Shown here one piece after another: positions 1-5,965 of a stretch of 9,244 bases of DNA. Made by a program: the position numbers and the translations under genes. The notes beneath the pieces were generated by a model. It was not told the DNA's origin. It saw nothing but the letters and a program-made list of their open reading frames with translations, and made no database searches. The DNA comes from Sulfurovum sp. (GTDB lineage Bacteria; Campylobacterota; Campylobacteria; Campylobacterales; Sulfurovaceae), in contig WGDG01000003.1 of the NCBI GenBank assembly GCA_015493425.1, positions 1-9,244 on the forward strand, given 5' to 3'. Within the stretch, counting starts at the first letter, position 1; each line of letters begins with the position of its first letter.

Positions 1-168
1 GAGCATAACAGCTCGAAAAAAGGAGCCAAATATACCCGTACACGTCGCCCTGTGAAACTGTGTTACAGTGAAGTATGTGAAGACAGAAGCAGCGCTTCAA
101 GCCGTGAGCATGCCATAAAAAAGATGACCCGTACACAAAAGCTTCAGTTAATCAAAGAGAGTCTATAA
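1..168 (+). CDS. GIY-YIG nuclease-like protein (UPF0213/YhbQ type), C-terminal part
   Basis: Frame 1 is open from the first base to a TAA at 166-168 and gives 55 residues. They include SKKGAKYTRTRRPVKL, then a CYSE segment, then a REHAIKKMTRTQKLQLI segment. The pattern GAKYTRxRRPVxL, followed by E, followed by REhxIKKhTRxxKxxLI is the typical second half of small single-domain GIY-YIG proteins of the UPF0213/YhbQ family, usually 80-100 residues long. The GIY-YIG motif itself would lie upstream of the window. Related proteins are structure-specific or nonspecific DNA nucleases, but the cellular role of this family is poorly defined. One visible deviation is SASSREHA where relatives usually have EALRREYA. 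The family call rests on remembered consensus; the reading frame itself is certain. Confidence 0.75.
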   Translation, partial: EHNSSKKGAKYTRTRRPVKLCYSEVCEDRSSASSREHAIKKMTRTQKLQLIKESL

Positions 169-169
169 T
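164..169 (+). promoter_or_regulatory. Candidate -10 box for the downstream hypothetical gene
   Basis: TATAAT overlaps the TAA stop of the GIY-YIG gene. It lies about 29 bases before the preferred ATG at 198, and AAAGGG (185-190) serves as ribosome binding site. No convincing -35 box is visible, which is usual for Campylobacterota sigma-70 promoters. Inferred from position and sequence only. Confidence 0.4.
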
Positions 170-197
170 ATATTTGAAAATATGAAAGGGATTGATG

Positions 198-587
198 ATG
201 TTTGAATTACAGGAAGAGAACGCTTCTGAAAATGAAAAGCGTTTCAGCCCGGACGAAAAGAAGAAGATCATGGCGAAGCTGCATGAGCGCAGGCGCCAGG
301 AACAGAAAAGCAAAGAGGCGTTGCAACGCTATCTTTCTGACAAAAAGATTTACAATTATCAGGGTAAAGAGTACTACAAGATCAAAGACTACAAAAACAG
401 TTTTTACATCAGTAAAGAGGTGATGGATTCGCTGGCAGAAACGGTTGTCGAAGTAGAACTCGAGCGCAGCGGCTATACGGCAAACCGTAAACAGAAAGGT
501 TTTATCAAGTGGGATCCGGTGCGTCAGAGCATCATGGCTTCACTGAGTAATGTACGTGTCTATTACAAACCTTTTGAAGTAGAGTGA
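198..587 (+). CDS. Conserved-looking hypothetical protein, 129 aa, charged N-terminus
   Basis: I do not recognise this protein. The frame is open from TTG 192, with ATGs at 195 and 198. I prefer ATG 198 because AAAGGG at 185-190 is then 7 bases upstream; TTG 192 would sit right on it. The product has no signal peptide or membrane segment and should be cytoplasmic. Residues about 5-50 are very rich in Lys, Glu, Arg and Gln (DEKKKIMAKLHERRRQEQKS) and probably form a long charged helix. Residues about 50-129 look globular and mixed alpha/beta, with several aromatic residues (YNYQGKEYYKIKDYKNSFYI, then GFIKWDPV and VRVYYKPF). No catalytic motif is evident. It ends 1 base from the convergent small Cys-protein gene. 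Normal amino-acid composition and a good RBS support it being real. Confidence 0.7.
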   Translation: MFELQEENASENEKRFSPDEKKKIMAKLHERRRQEQKSKEALQRYLSDKKIYNYQGKEYYKIKDYKNSFYISKEVMDSLAETVVEVELERSGYTANRKQKGFIKWDPVRQSIMASLSNVRVYYKPFEVE

Positions 588-588
588 A

Positions 589-786
589 TCAGAATTCAAA
601 TCCGCCGCCCGTTCCCTTGTTCATACTGTCGTAGACAGCTTTGACATAGGCATCCCGCAGTTCACACAAAAGCAGCTTCTCGCATTGTGTACAGCTTCTC
701 ACATTTTTTTCCTGCTGACATTTTTTCAACTCTTCGGTCTTGACCCGAAGGGCAATCTCCCACTCATCGAGGACCGCTTCAGCCAT
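589..786 (-). CDS. Small four-cysteine protein, 65 aa, last gene of the mobB-fbp operon
   Basis: A soluble 65-residue protein with cysteines at 23, 32, 35 and 41. CxxC (32-35) followed by a further Cys at 41, plus Cys23, would suit a small zinc or other metal site. The N-terminal 30 residues look helical (EWEIALRVKTEELKKCQQEK). The C-terminus ends NKGTGGGFEF, a Gly/Phe tail. Its ATG overlaps the fbp stop by one base (TGATG), so it is probably translated by coupling to fbp. It occupies the position of C. jejuni Cj0839c, a small hypothetical next to fbp (gene order recalled). The function is unknown. Metal binding is inferred only from cysteine spacing. Confidence 0.75.
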   Translation of the reverse strand: MAEAVLDEWEIALRVKTEELKKCQQEKNVRSCTQCEKLLLCELRDAYVKAVYDSMNKGTGGGFEF

Positions 787-1640
787 CAGGCAGTCACTCC
801 ATACGCCACTTTGAGTTTTTCAATTTCGTAATTGGAACCAAAAAAGCAGGGGCTTGTATCATGCGGATGAGCCGGTACCAGTTCCATCAGACGTTTTCCT
901 TTGTTATCAATCGCCTGACCGCCTGCCTGCTCATAAATGAAGGCAAAGGGAATCACCTCAAAGAGCTGTCTGAGTTTACCGTGTGGTTTGTCAGAAGTAC
1001 CGGGGTAGGAGAAGATGCCGCCGCCTTTAAGAAGGATCTGGTGCAGGTCTGGCACCATGCCGCCGGAGTAGCGCAGACGGTACCCTTCGGCAAAGAGGTC
1101 ATCGACAAAACTTTTGTGATAGTCGCACCAGTGCTGCTGTGTACCTCCCGGAGCATTGAGTTTGCCTTTTTCCTGAAGGACTACCTCTTCGCAGACAAGA
1201 TTGAAAAAGCCCTCCTGTGCACGGTAGTGTTTAGGATGTTCGCCTTTGACCGCACGCATGATCTCGATGCGCGGGCCGTAGACAACGTAGGCGGAGGCTA
1301 CAAGGTTTTCACCTTTCAGTTCACCTTCGTAGATTCCGAAGATGGAACCGACAGAGAGGTTGACATCAGCAAGGCTGGAGCCGTCCAGCGGATCGTAGCA
1401 GATAGTGTACTTGCCATTTTCATGCAGCAAAAGTTCCCCCTCTTTCTCTTCACTGACCAGTGATTTGACAAGCGGGACGCTTTTAAATGCTTCTTCGATG
1501 ATGTAGTCGCTCTTGACATCGAGTTTGAGCTGGTCTTCCCCGGAGGAGTTTTCGGTATCACAGTAGCCGAGATCTTCAGTTTTGATCGCGTTGTCGATTT
1601 TAAACGCGCACTGTTCAATGGTTTCAAAAATGGTATGCAT
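786..1640 (-). CDS. fbp: Fructose-1,6-bisphosphatase, class I
   Basis: Hydrolyses fructose 1,6-bisphosphate to fructose 6-phosphate, the committed cytosolic step of gluconeogenesis. In autotrophic Campylobacterota this feeds rTCA-derived carbon into sugars. The length of 284 aa is slightly short for class I enzymes (about 330 in E. coli) but typical of the epsilon group. Visible signatures are SEE at 63-65, the metal-binding DPLDGSS at 83-89 (Asp83, Asp86), RYSGGMVPD at 190-198 in the substrate region, and the class signature GKLRQLFE at 221-228 with metal-ligand Glu237 in EQAGG. The start ATG is preceded by AAAGGA (1646-1651), which overlaps the mobB stop, so the gene follows mobB by 9 bases and is probably co-transcribed with it. 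The downstream Cys protein overlaps its stop. There is no sign of damage. Confidence 0.97.
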   Translation of the reverse strand: MHTIFETIEQCAFKIDNAIKTEDLGYCDTENSSGEDQLKLDVKSDYIIEEAFKSVPLVKSLVSEEKEGELLLHENGKYTICYDPLDGSSLADVNLSVGSIFGIYEGELKGENLVASAYVVYGPRIEIMRAVKGEHPKHYRAQEGFFNLVCEEVVLQEKGKLNAPGGTQQHWCDYHKSFVDDLFAEGYRLRYSGGMVPDLHQILLKGGGIFSYPGTSDKPHGKLRQLFEVIPFAFIYEQAGGQAIDNKGKRLMELVPAHPHDTSPCFFGSNYEIEKLKVAYGVTA

Positions 1641-1649
1641 GGGTGTCCT

Positions 1650-2147
1650 TTATATGGCTTTGGCGTTGGTGTCGATCCACTCTAAAATGGTATCGAGATC
1701 GTTCAGGTCGAGAATATCGATATTGTCAGGGATAGTGTAGGCAGATAGGTCAACGGTCTCATCGACGGCGATCGCTTCTGAACAGGAAAAGTAACTTTCG
1801 TCGATGCTGCCTCTAAAAATGGCAATACGCGGCAGCGGGAGGGTCTTGAGCCCTTCCACCAGCAGAATGTCAAAGTCGTTGACCATGGCAACGATCTCAT
1901 CGAGCCGCTTTTCACGGTGCGAAAAGTAGGTTGTACGTGTCGGTGAAGTCACGACGACTTCGGCACCTGTCTGGAAAAATCGGTAACTGTCTTTACCTGC
2001 AACATCGAAATGCGCTTTGTCTTTGGGGTCGTTCTTGATAATGGCGACTTTGCGTGTTTGTATCAGCGCTTTGGCGACTTTTTCCACCAGTGTGGTTTTC
2101 CCGCTTCCGGAGGGGCCTGTAAAGGCAATGGCAACTCTCGTTCTCAC
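1650..2147 (-). CDS. mobB: Molybdopterin-guanine dinucleotide biosynthesis protein B
   Basis: A 165-residue GTP-binding P-loop protein that assists MobA in attaching GMP to molybdopterin. The product is the bis-MGD cofactor of enzymes such as formate dehydrogenase, periplasmic nitrate reductase and polysulfide or TMAO reductases. The Walker A motif is GPSGSGKT at 11-18. The MobB-specific switch region is HFDVAGKDSYRFFQTGA at 46-62. The strand-end motif DFDILLVEGLK (91-101) supplies the Walker-B-like Asp93 and Glu98. The start is GTG at 2147, with AAGGA six bases upstream; no in-frame ATG near the N-terminus fits better. It heads the leftward mobB-fbp-Cys protein operon, and a TATAAT lies about 30 bases upstream. 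Its pairing with fbp appears to be a conserved arrangement in Campylobacterota rather than a functional link. Confidence 0.95.
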   Translation of the reverse strand: MRTRVAIAFTGPSGSGKTTLVEKVAKALIQTRKVAIIKNDPKDKAHFDVAGKDSYRFFQTGAEVVVTSPTRTTYFSHREKRLDEIVAMVNDFDILLVEGLKTLPLPRIAIFRGSIDESYFSCSEAIAVDETVDLSAYTIPDNIDILDLNDLDTILEWIDTNAKAI

Positions 2148-2176
2148 ACGTTTTCCTTCAGTTGAATAGTAGTGCG

Positions 2177-2182
2177 ATTATA
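2177..2182 (-). promoter_or_regulatory. Candidate -10 box of the mobB operon
   Basis: TATAAT on the minus strand, immediately preceded by TG, about 30 bases upstream of the mobB GTG. It lies in the 94-base divergent gap with the lipoprotein gene. No clear -35 hexamer was found. Confidence 0.5.
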
Positions 2183-2201
2183 CATCAACCTTTATTGAAA
2201 C

Positions 2202-2212
2202 TATGTTAAAAT
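2202..2212 (+). promoter_or_regulatory. Candidate -10 region of the lipoprotein gene
   Basis: TATGTTAAAAT is an AT-rich -10-like stretch 30 bases before the chosen ATG at 2242 and back to back with the mobB promoter. A good RBS (AAGGAG, 2231-2236) follows. Weak evidence, based on position and composition. Confidence 0.35.
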
Positions 2213-2241
2213 CGCTCAACGAATCAAAAGAAGGAGCAGTG

Positions 2242-2760
2242 ATGCGGACAATGACGGCGGCACTCTCACTTGTGCTTCTTCTTGCAGGCTGTACGACAAA
2301 AGAGCAGATAAAGCTCGAACAGTCGTATGAGAAGGAAAAAGACTACCATGCAAAGCTCATCAAAACGGAAAAAGCGCAAATGTACGAAGATGGGCTGACC
2401 AAAGTCGTATTGACAGCAACCTATCTGAACGAACAGAATGCTTCCGAAAATGCCAAACAGCCTGACGAACGTTTCATTGTCGGTCTTTATGTCGATGAAA
2501 ATGTAGACAATTCACAGCTGAATGACTTCAACCTGACACTTGACGGCACACCTCCCAAAGCGATTGTACTGCTCAAAGCGCATGATCCCCGTCTGAAGAT
2601 GCTCTCATTCAAAGCCCCCTGGAACCACTTTTTTCTGGTCACTTTTCCCTACACATCCAAACAGCGCTTCAAGCTGATTTTTGAGAGCAAAGTGTATGGA
2701 AAGAAAACCCTCGATTTTGCAAAGAAAGCGAAGTATACCTTTACCCATACAGCGTTTTGA
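2242..2760 (+). CDS. Predicted lipoprotein, 172 aa
   Basis: A membrane-anchored lipoprotein of unknown function. With ATG at 2242 the protein begins MRTMTAALSLVLLLAGC, a short positive n-region, a hydrophobic stretch and the lipobox LAGC. Cleavage before Cys17 leaves C-TTKEQ. The +2 residue is Thr, not Asp, so outer-membrane sorting is likely. An upstream in-frame ATG at 2203 would add 13 residues before the signal peptide and place the RBS AAGGAG (2231-2236) inside the gene, so I reject it. Residues about 25-55 are Lys/Glu-rich. The rest looks like a beta-rich domain (FIVGLYVDENVDN, KLIFESKVYGKKTLDFAKK). It occupies the place of the putative lipoprotein gene Cj0842 of C. jejuni (recalled), between mobB and slt. 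No enzymatic motif is visible. Confidence 0.85.
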   Translation: MRTMTAALSLVLLLAGCTTKEQIKLEQSYEKEKDYHAKLIKTEKAQMYEDGLTKVVLTATYLNEQNASENAKQPDERFIVGLYVDENVDNSQLNDFNLTLDGTPPKAIVLLKAHDPRLKMLSFKAPWNHFFLVTFPYTSKQRFKLIFESKVYGKKTLDFAKKAKYTFTHTAF

Positions 2761-2788
2761 TTTTTTCGGTGTAGATACAGCAAAAACA

Positions 2789-2839
2789 GTCATTCCTGCG
2801 TAAGCGGAAGTCTTTGCGTCCGTTACCGTTCGGGATGAC
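2789..2839. repeat. GTCATTCCtGCG-type palindromic intergenic element
   Basis: The element lies in the 86-base gap between the converging lipoprotein and slt genes. Its outer arms are GTCATTCC (2789-2796) and GGGATGAC (2832-2839), which match as an inverted repeat at 7 of 8 positions. Inside, TTCC-t-GC GTAA GC-GGAA (2793-2809) can form a small bulged hairpin. The wording resembles the widespread CATTCCCGCG..CGCGGGAATG class of small intergenic repeats. It may also end transcription of both genes, although no T-run follows it directly; the T6 at 2761-2766 lies just after the lipoprotein stop. A single copy is visible, so its repetitive nature is an inference. Confidence 0.45.
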
Positions 2840-2846
2840 AGTGTCC

Positions 2847-4133
2847 CTACTTCCTGAACCTGTCTGTCATACTCGGATCAGTAAGGGTTTTGAGAAATGG
2901 GAGCAAACGGATGGGTTTGCCCAGCAGGTTCATATAGACTATGTAATTGGTCAGAACTTTTTTGCCGTATTCTCTTGCTTCTGCATTTTTCATTTTTTCC
3001 ATACTTAGGTAGGGCTCGAAGCGTCCGGGTCTGAAATTGCCTTTTTTGCGGATGAGCCGTTTGGTAAATCCGATGCCTCCGTTGTAGGCGTAGGCAATGA
3101 AAAGAGGATGATAGAGATATTTGTTAAGATAGTCCAGATGATAATCAGCATATTCAATGGCTTTATAGGGATTGAATATATCATCGTAGTCGATACGTTC
3201 CCCCTTCTGTTTGGCGACATGGTCGATCAGAAAGGGCATAAACTGCATCATCCCCAGCGCAAAAGAGCGTGAGATTGCAGCGGGAACAAAGCGGCTCTCC
3301 TGACGGGCAATGGCATAAATGAGCGCCTGACGCTCGACGCTGTAGTGCTTCATCAGGTCACGGTAAGGCATGGGGAAGTAGGATTTGTGGTAGTTGCATG
3401 CACGTGCTTTGATGTAGGTGTGCATTCCGATGGTCTCTTTCGAACGGCAGGTGTCTGCAAGGTCATCGAGGTCGATATTACCGGCAAATATTTTGCGCTT
3501 CATCTTTGCCCATGCAATAGGATCCTGTGCATCGATGCCCCAGATACTGTCTTTGGATACTTTAGGTACAACAATGGTGCTTGGGTATTTACTATGGGTG
3601 AGATCAGCTGCAAGCAGCGTATACATATTGATATGGTAACTGTGTTTGAGCTGTTGGAGGTAGTATTTGTTCTTTGTTACAAGGTAGAGCCAGAAGAGCG
3701 CTTTGTCTTTCTCCCAGCGGTCTTCGTAAATACGGTAGGCAGCGTTAAAATATTCCGCTGCGCGGCGGAGTTCGTTCCGCTGTACCATGGCAATCCCTTT
3801 TTTAAAAGCGAAGTGCCCCTGTGAACGGTTTTTCCACTTGTCGGCATCACTGACCCGGTAGCGTACAGGCTTAGGATGGAAGTTGGGGTAGCCGCCGGTT
3901 TTTCGGCGATATGCCTCTTTAAGCTTTTTATTCAGGCTGTTTGTTTCACGGATAATGCTGCGTGCCTGAGCCGCAGTGGTGCTTTGCTGTCTCAGAAAAC
4001 GCCAAATATAGTAGTCTTTTTCCACACTCTTTGGCATATTGTGCACCTGAGTGTAGGTGAACGTTTTTGCCTCAGCTGCACTGACGAGAAGGCAGAGCGA
4101 CAGCAGCAGTGCACCGGCGACTTTTCTGACCAT
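2847..4133 (-). CDS. slt: Soluble lytic murein transglycosylase (SLT family)
   Basis: A periplasmic enzyme that cleaves the MurNAc-GlcNAc bond of peptidoglycan to give 1,6-anhydro-MurNAc ends. It acts in wall turnover and in insertion of envelope machines. Length is 428 aa. Residues 1-22 form a Sec signal peptide, MVRKVAGALLLSLCLLVSAA then EA, with cleavage after AEA. Cys14 is not in a valid lipobox because Leu precedes it. Residues about 30-255 are helical, like the superhelical domain of Slt70 but shorter (E. coli Slt70 is about 620 aa). The C-terminal SLT domain shows ARQES with catalytic Glu279, GMMQFMP at 294-300 and AYAYNGG at 347-353. The gene is third in gltX-yggT-slt, starting 3 bases after the yggT stop with only a weak RBS, so coupled translation is likely. 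H. pylori Slt (HP0645) sits in the same order (recalled). Confidence 0.93.
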   Translation of the reverse strand: MVRKVAGALLLSLCLLVSAAEAKTFTYTQVHNMPKSVEKDYYIWRFLRQQSTTAAQARSIIRETNSLNKKLKEAYRRKTGGYPNFHPKPVRYRVSDADKWKNRSQGHFAFKKGIAMVQRNELRRAAEYFNAAYRIYEDRWEKDKALFWLYLVTKNKYYLQQLKHSYHINMYTLLAADLTHSKYPSTIVVPKVSKDSIWGIDAQDPIAWAKMKRKIFAGNIDLDDLADTCRSKETIGMHTYIKARACNYHKSYFPMPYRDLMKHYSVERQALIYAIARQESRFVPAAISRSFALGMMQFMPFLIDHVAKQKGERIDYDDIFNPYKAIEYADYHLDYLNKYLYHPLFIAYAYNGGIGFTKRLIRKKGNFRPGRFEPYLSMEKMKNAEAREYGKKVLTNYIVYMNLLGKPIRLLPFLKTLTDPSMTDRFRK

Positions 4134-4136
4134 GTT

Positions 4137-4415
4137 TTACCCTAAAAAGGCGCGCATCATGAAAATATCGAGAAATTGCAATGCCAGAATAATGATCAGC
4201 GGTGAGAGATCGATCCCACCCATGATTACAAAAGGAAAACGGCGTCTGATCCAGCTGTAGACCGGTTCGGTAAGGCGATAAAGTGTCTGGACAATAGGGT
4301 TGTATGGGTCTGGCCGTACAAAACTCAGCAGTGCTGAAATAATAACGATCCAGATATAAATGTTGATAACAGTATGTACAATTTGCAAGAGTGCATAAAA
4401 GAATGCATCGATCAT
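4137..4415 (-). CDS. YggT family integral membrane protein
   Basis: A 92-residue inner-membrane protein with two hydrophobic segments, about 5-33 and 66-88. Between them lies a conserved, positively charged loop. The family pattern is clear: SFVRPDPYNPIVQTLYRLTE (31-50), then PVY, and GGIDLSPLIIILALQFL (66-82). YggT proteins are widespread and have been linked to osmotic tolerance and cell division/envelope proteins, but no biochemical activity is established. This is the minimal single-repeat form (one pair of segments); E. coli YggT has two. The ATG overlaps the gltX stop by four bases (ATGA), and slt follows three bases after its stop, so the three genes form a tightly coupled operon. Corresponds to HP0644/Cj0844c by position (recalled). 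Confidence 0.9.
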   Translation of the reverse strand: MIDAFFYALLQIVHTVINIYIWIVIISALLSFVRPDPYNPIVQTLYRLTEPVYSWIRRRFPFVIMGGIDLSPLIIILALQFLDIFMMRAFLG

Positions 4416-5689
4416 GAAATGACCTCCAATAGATAAGATTTGATGTGTGGGTAGAGTGTTTCAAGTTCCGGCCCCCGGTCTATGCCGGTAAGCAGCAGCC
4501 TCAGCGTCGAAATCAGCGTCTTTTCGTCCAGGCCGCTTTCCCGGCGCAAATGGGCAACGAAAGCTTCATAGGTATCGATCATCGGTGCATTCCAGATGAT
4601 CCCGCTGAGGCTGCGCATTGCTTCACCCGCTTCACATTCGAAGTTTTTGGGAGTGAAGATGGCTCGAATATAGGTTTCAAGCTCCGAGACTGTGCTTGCT
4701 TTTTCGGCTTCAAGGTAGACCTTTGCCAGCTTTCCTATGGCTGCATCGGCAAAGCCAAAGAGTGTTGAGAGACGCTTGTCATCCATGCGCAGCAAATGCT
4801 CACGGTTCAGATAGCGCAGTGTTTCCATGTCGAATCGTTCAGGTTTGGAAGAGAGTGCCTCAAGTTCAAACCACTCTATGGCCTCTGGCAGGGTAAAGAC
4901 TGCTTTAGGCGCTTTAGGATTGCCCACAAGCAGCAGGTAGTTGATGATCGCATCGGGGATGTATCCTTCTTCGAACAGTTTTTTAAGTGCGGGAAGACGT
5001 GCTTCATCTGCAGAGGGAAGCATAATAGGCAGATGGGCATAGCGTGTCTCTTCATTGTAGCCGAGCTGCTGCTTGATATATTCCTGAACCGGTGTTCTTT
5101 CGAGTCTGTTTTGGGGACGGATGACAAGGTTGATATTGTTGAGCATATCTTCAGCGGCAGAGGCAAAGTCGCAGCCGGGTGTTGCATCGGCATGGAGAAT
5201 GACCGTATCGGACAGTGTTTCGGACTTTGCTGTGATGTTGCCCCGGTAAATGTCATGGAACGTGACATCGCTCTGGGGTGCTTTGAGACGAATGACAAAG
5301 GGGATACCATTCTCTTTCAGCCTGGTATAGGTTTCTGTTTCAATTTCCGCACAGCCGGCACGGCAGGGGGTATTTTCGGTCTCTTCACGTGTTGGTGCAG
5401 TACAGGTACAAATGAAAGCTTTTTTTTCTTTGAGAAGCTGTAGTGCCAGTGTAAGATGGATATTGGTATGTTCGCTCAGGTGAAAGAGCTGGTCGTGTGT
5501 AATGGAGAATTTTTCGAGAATCTGCATGATCTCGGTATCTTTGCCTTCAATAACATGTGCTTTGTCAAGGTCATCGATACGTACCAAAAAAGGCTCATTG
5601 CGCTGTCTGGCGACAAGAAAACTCAAAATTGCGGCACGCAGTTCCTCTATGCACAAATCATGGGTAGGGGTGGGGGCAAATCTAAGCAT
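4412..5689 (-). CDS. gltX: Glutamyl-tRNA synthetase paralogue (GluRS2 locus) with degenerate active site; probable pseudoenzyme
   Basis: Full-length class I GluRS fold, 425 aa (relatives 430-470), without frameshift or stop. The N-terminus MLRFAPTPT is typical, but the ATP-binding HIGH box is CIEE (13-16) and the preceding invariant Gly is His10. RIEDTDxxR has become RIDDLDKAH (37-45). RGxDH has become RPQNR (191-195). The KMSKR loop is missing: between HLPIML (219-224) and EEGY (240-243) only 15 residues remain instead of about 20, and none form KMSKR. By contrast the tRNA/anticodon-binding half keeps family hallmarks, such as EEGYIPDAIINYLLLVGN (240-257) and TGIDRGPELETLYPHIKSYL (401-420). 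Cys94, Cys96, Cys109 and Cys113 may hold zinc. It should not activate glutamate. It may still bind tRNA or regulate, or be retained because yggT and slt depend on it. The RBS is GGAG, 4 bases before ATG. Heads the operon. Confidence 0.88.
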   Translation of the reverse strand: MLRFAPTPTHDLCIEELRAAILSFLVARQRNEPFLVRIDDLDKAHVIEGKDTEIMQILEKFSITHDQLFHLSEHTNIHLTLALQLLKEKKAFICTCTAPTREETENTPCRAGCAEIETETYTRLKENGIPFVIRLKAPQSDVTFHDIYRGNITAKSETLSDTVILHADATPGCDFASAAEDMLNNINLVIRPQNRLERTPVQEYIKQQLGYNEETRYAHLPIMLPSADEARLPALKKLFEEGYIPDAIINYLLLVGNPKAPKAVFTLPEAIEWFELEALSSKPERFDMETLRYLNREHLLRMDDKRLSTLFGFADAAIGKLAKVYLEAEKASTVSELETYIRAIFTPKNFECEAGEAMRSLSGIIWNAPMIDTYEAFVAHLRRESGLDEKTLISTLRLLLTGIDRGPELETLYPHIKSYLLEVIS

Positions 5690-5705
5690 TCATACGACTC
5701 CGAAG

Positions 5706-5723
5706 GTTTCTTTCTTTAGAAAC
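5706..5723 (-). promoter_or_regulatory. Leader hairpin upstream of gltX
   Basis: GTTTCT (5706-5711) and AGAAAC (5718-5723) are perfect 6-base arms around a 6-base loop. They lie between the proximal -10 box and the gltX RBS, so the hairpin would form in the 5' leader of the gltX-yggT-slt mRNA. No T-run follows in the minus direction, so it is not a terminator. Its role is unknown. Confidence 0.35.
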
Positions 5724-5726
5724 AGT

Positions 5727-5732
5727 ATTATA
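5727..5732 (-). promoter_or_regulatory. Candidate proximal -10 box of the gltX-yggT-slt operon
   Basis: A perfect TATAAT on the minus strand, 37 bases before the gltX ATG. There is no clear -35 hexamer. The place is right for the operon promoter, and the dyad at 5750-5792 would cover its -35 region. Confidence 0.5.
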
Positions 5733-5749
5733 GTGGGTTAGGGTTAATA

Positions 5750-5792
5750 TGCATACTCGGAAAGTACAATTATACGTATCTACGGGTATGCA
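5750..5792. promoter_or_regulatory. Long dyad, possible operator between gltX and glnS
   Basis: TGCATACTCG (5750-5759) and CGGGTATGCA (5783-5792) form a 10-base inverted repeat with a single mismatch, separated by 23 bases. The interior contains a TATAAT on the minus strand (5769-5774) and the palindrome ATACGTAT (5772-5779). The arms are about four helical turns across in total, which suits two bound protein dimers or a DNA loop. Alternatively it forms a hairpin in a plus-strand or minus-strand transcript. No regulator can be named. Confidence 0.4.
5769..5774 (-). promoter_or_regulatory. Candidate distal -10 box of the gltX operon
   Basis: A second TATAAT on the minus strand, 79 bases before the gltX start and at the centre of the 5750-5792 dyad. 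If used, the dyad would act directly on it. Confidence 0.35.
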
Positions 5793-5817
5793 AGCACGAT
5801 ATTTAACTCTATTTCGA

Positions 5818-5823
5818 TAAAAT
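5818..5823 (+). promoter_or_regulatory. Candidate -10 box for glnS
   Basis: TAAAAT follows a T-rich upstream stretch (ATTTAACTCTATTTCGA), as in Campylobacterota promoters. Transcription from here would give glnS a leader of roughly 230 bases containing both REP-like palindromes. A nearer but poorer candidate is TAATAA at 6034-6039. Low certainty. Confidence 0.28.
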
Positions 5824-5885
5824 ACATCAAAATTATGAAGACACAATAACCCTCTGGAATGCTATTTTTTAATTCCACGGCACAT

Positions 5886-5910
5886 GTAGAGTGTTGTCCC
5901 CCGACAACAC
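5886..5910 (+). repeat. REP-like palindrome, plus orientation, GTAG-headed
   Basis: GTAG (5886-5889) is followed by GTGTTGTC (5891-5898), a CCCC loop and GACAACAC (5903-5910), a perfect 8-base stem. A GTAG tetranucleotide just 5' of an imperfect palindrome is the hallmark of REP sequences recognised by RAYT (TnpA-REP, Y1 family) transposases. No RAYT gene is in the window. It pairs in inverted orientation with the element at 5966-6014. Confidence 0.55.
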
Positions 5911-5965
5911 CGTTGAATCTGTCGAGTGTTGGGTTTTTGTGTAATCATTGTTGCTTAGAAGTATT

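Noticed and set aside
861..1463. A 200-codon plus-strand ORF across fbp
   Set aside because: Antisense to fbp, whose class I signatures are unambiguous; no RBS or domain on the plus strand.
2203..2241. Upstream ATG extending the lipoprotein by 13 residues
   Set aside because: It would put hydrophilic residues before the signal peptide and bury the AAGGAG ribosome binding site in the coding region; ATG 2242 fits both.
3345..3824. Plus-strand ORF inside slt
   Set aside because: Cys/Val/Phe-rich antisense shadow of the lytic transglycosylase.
4091..4102. Lipobox in the Slt signal peptide (Cys14)
   Set aside because: Residue before Cys is Leu, which lipoprotein signal peptidase does not accept; AEA before Lys23 is a good signal peptidase I site.
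4796..5443. A 215-codon plus-strand ORF inside gltX
   Set aside because: It lies antisense to the GluRS-like gene, is rich in Cys and Phe as expected of a complementary frame, has no RBS, and the minus-strand frame shows clear family similarity.
4412..5689. Glu-Q tRNA(Asp) synthetase (GluQ/YadB) instead of a GluRS paralogue
   Set aside because: GluQ-RS is about 300 residues, lacks the anticodon-binding half, and keeps HIGH; this protein has the full C-terminal domain and no HIGH.
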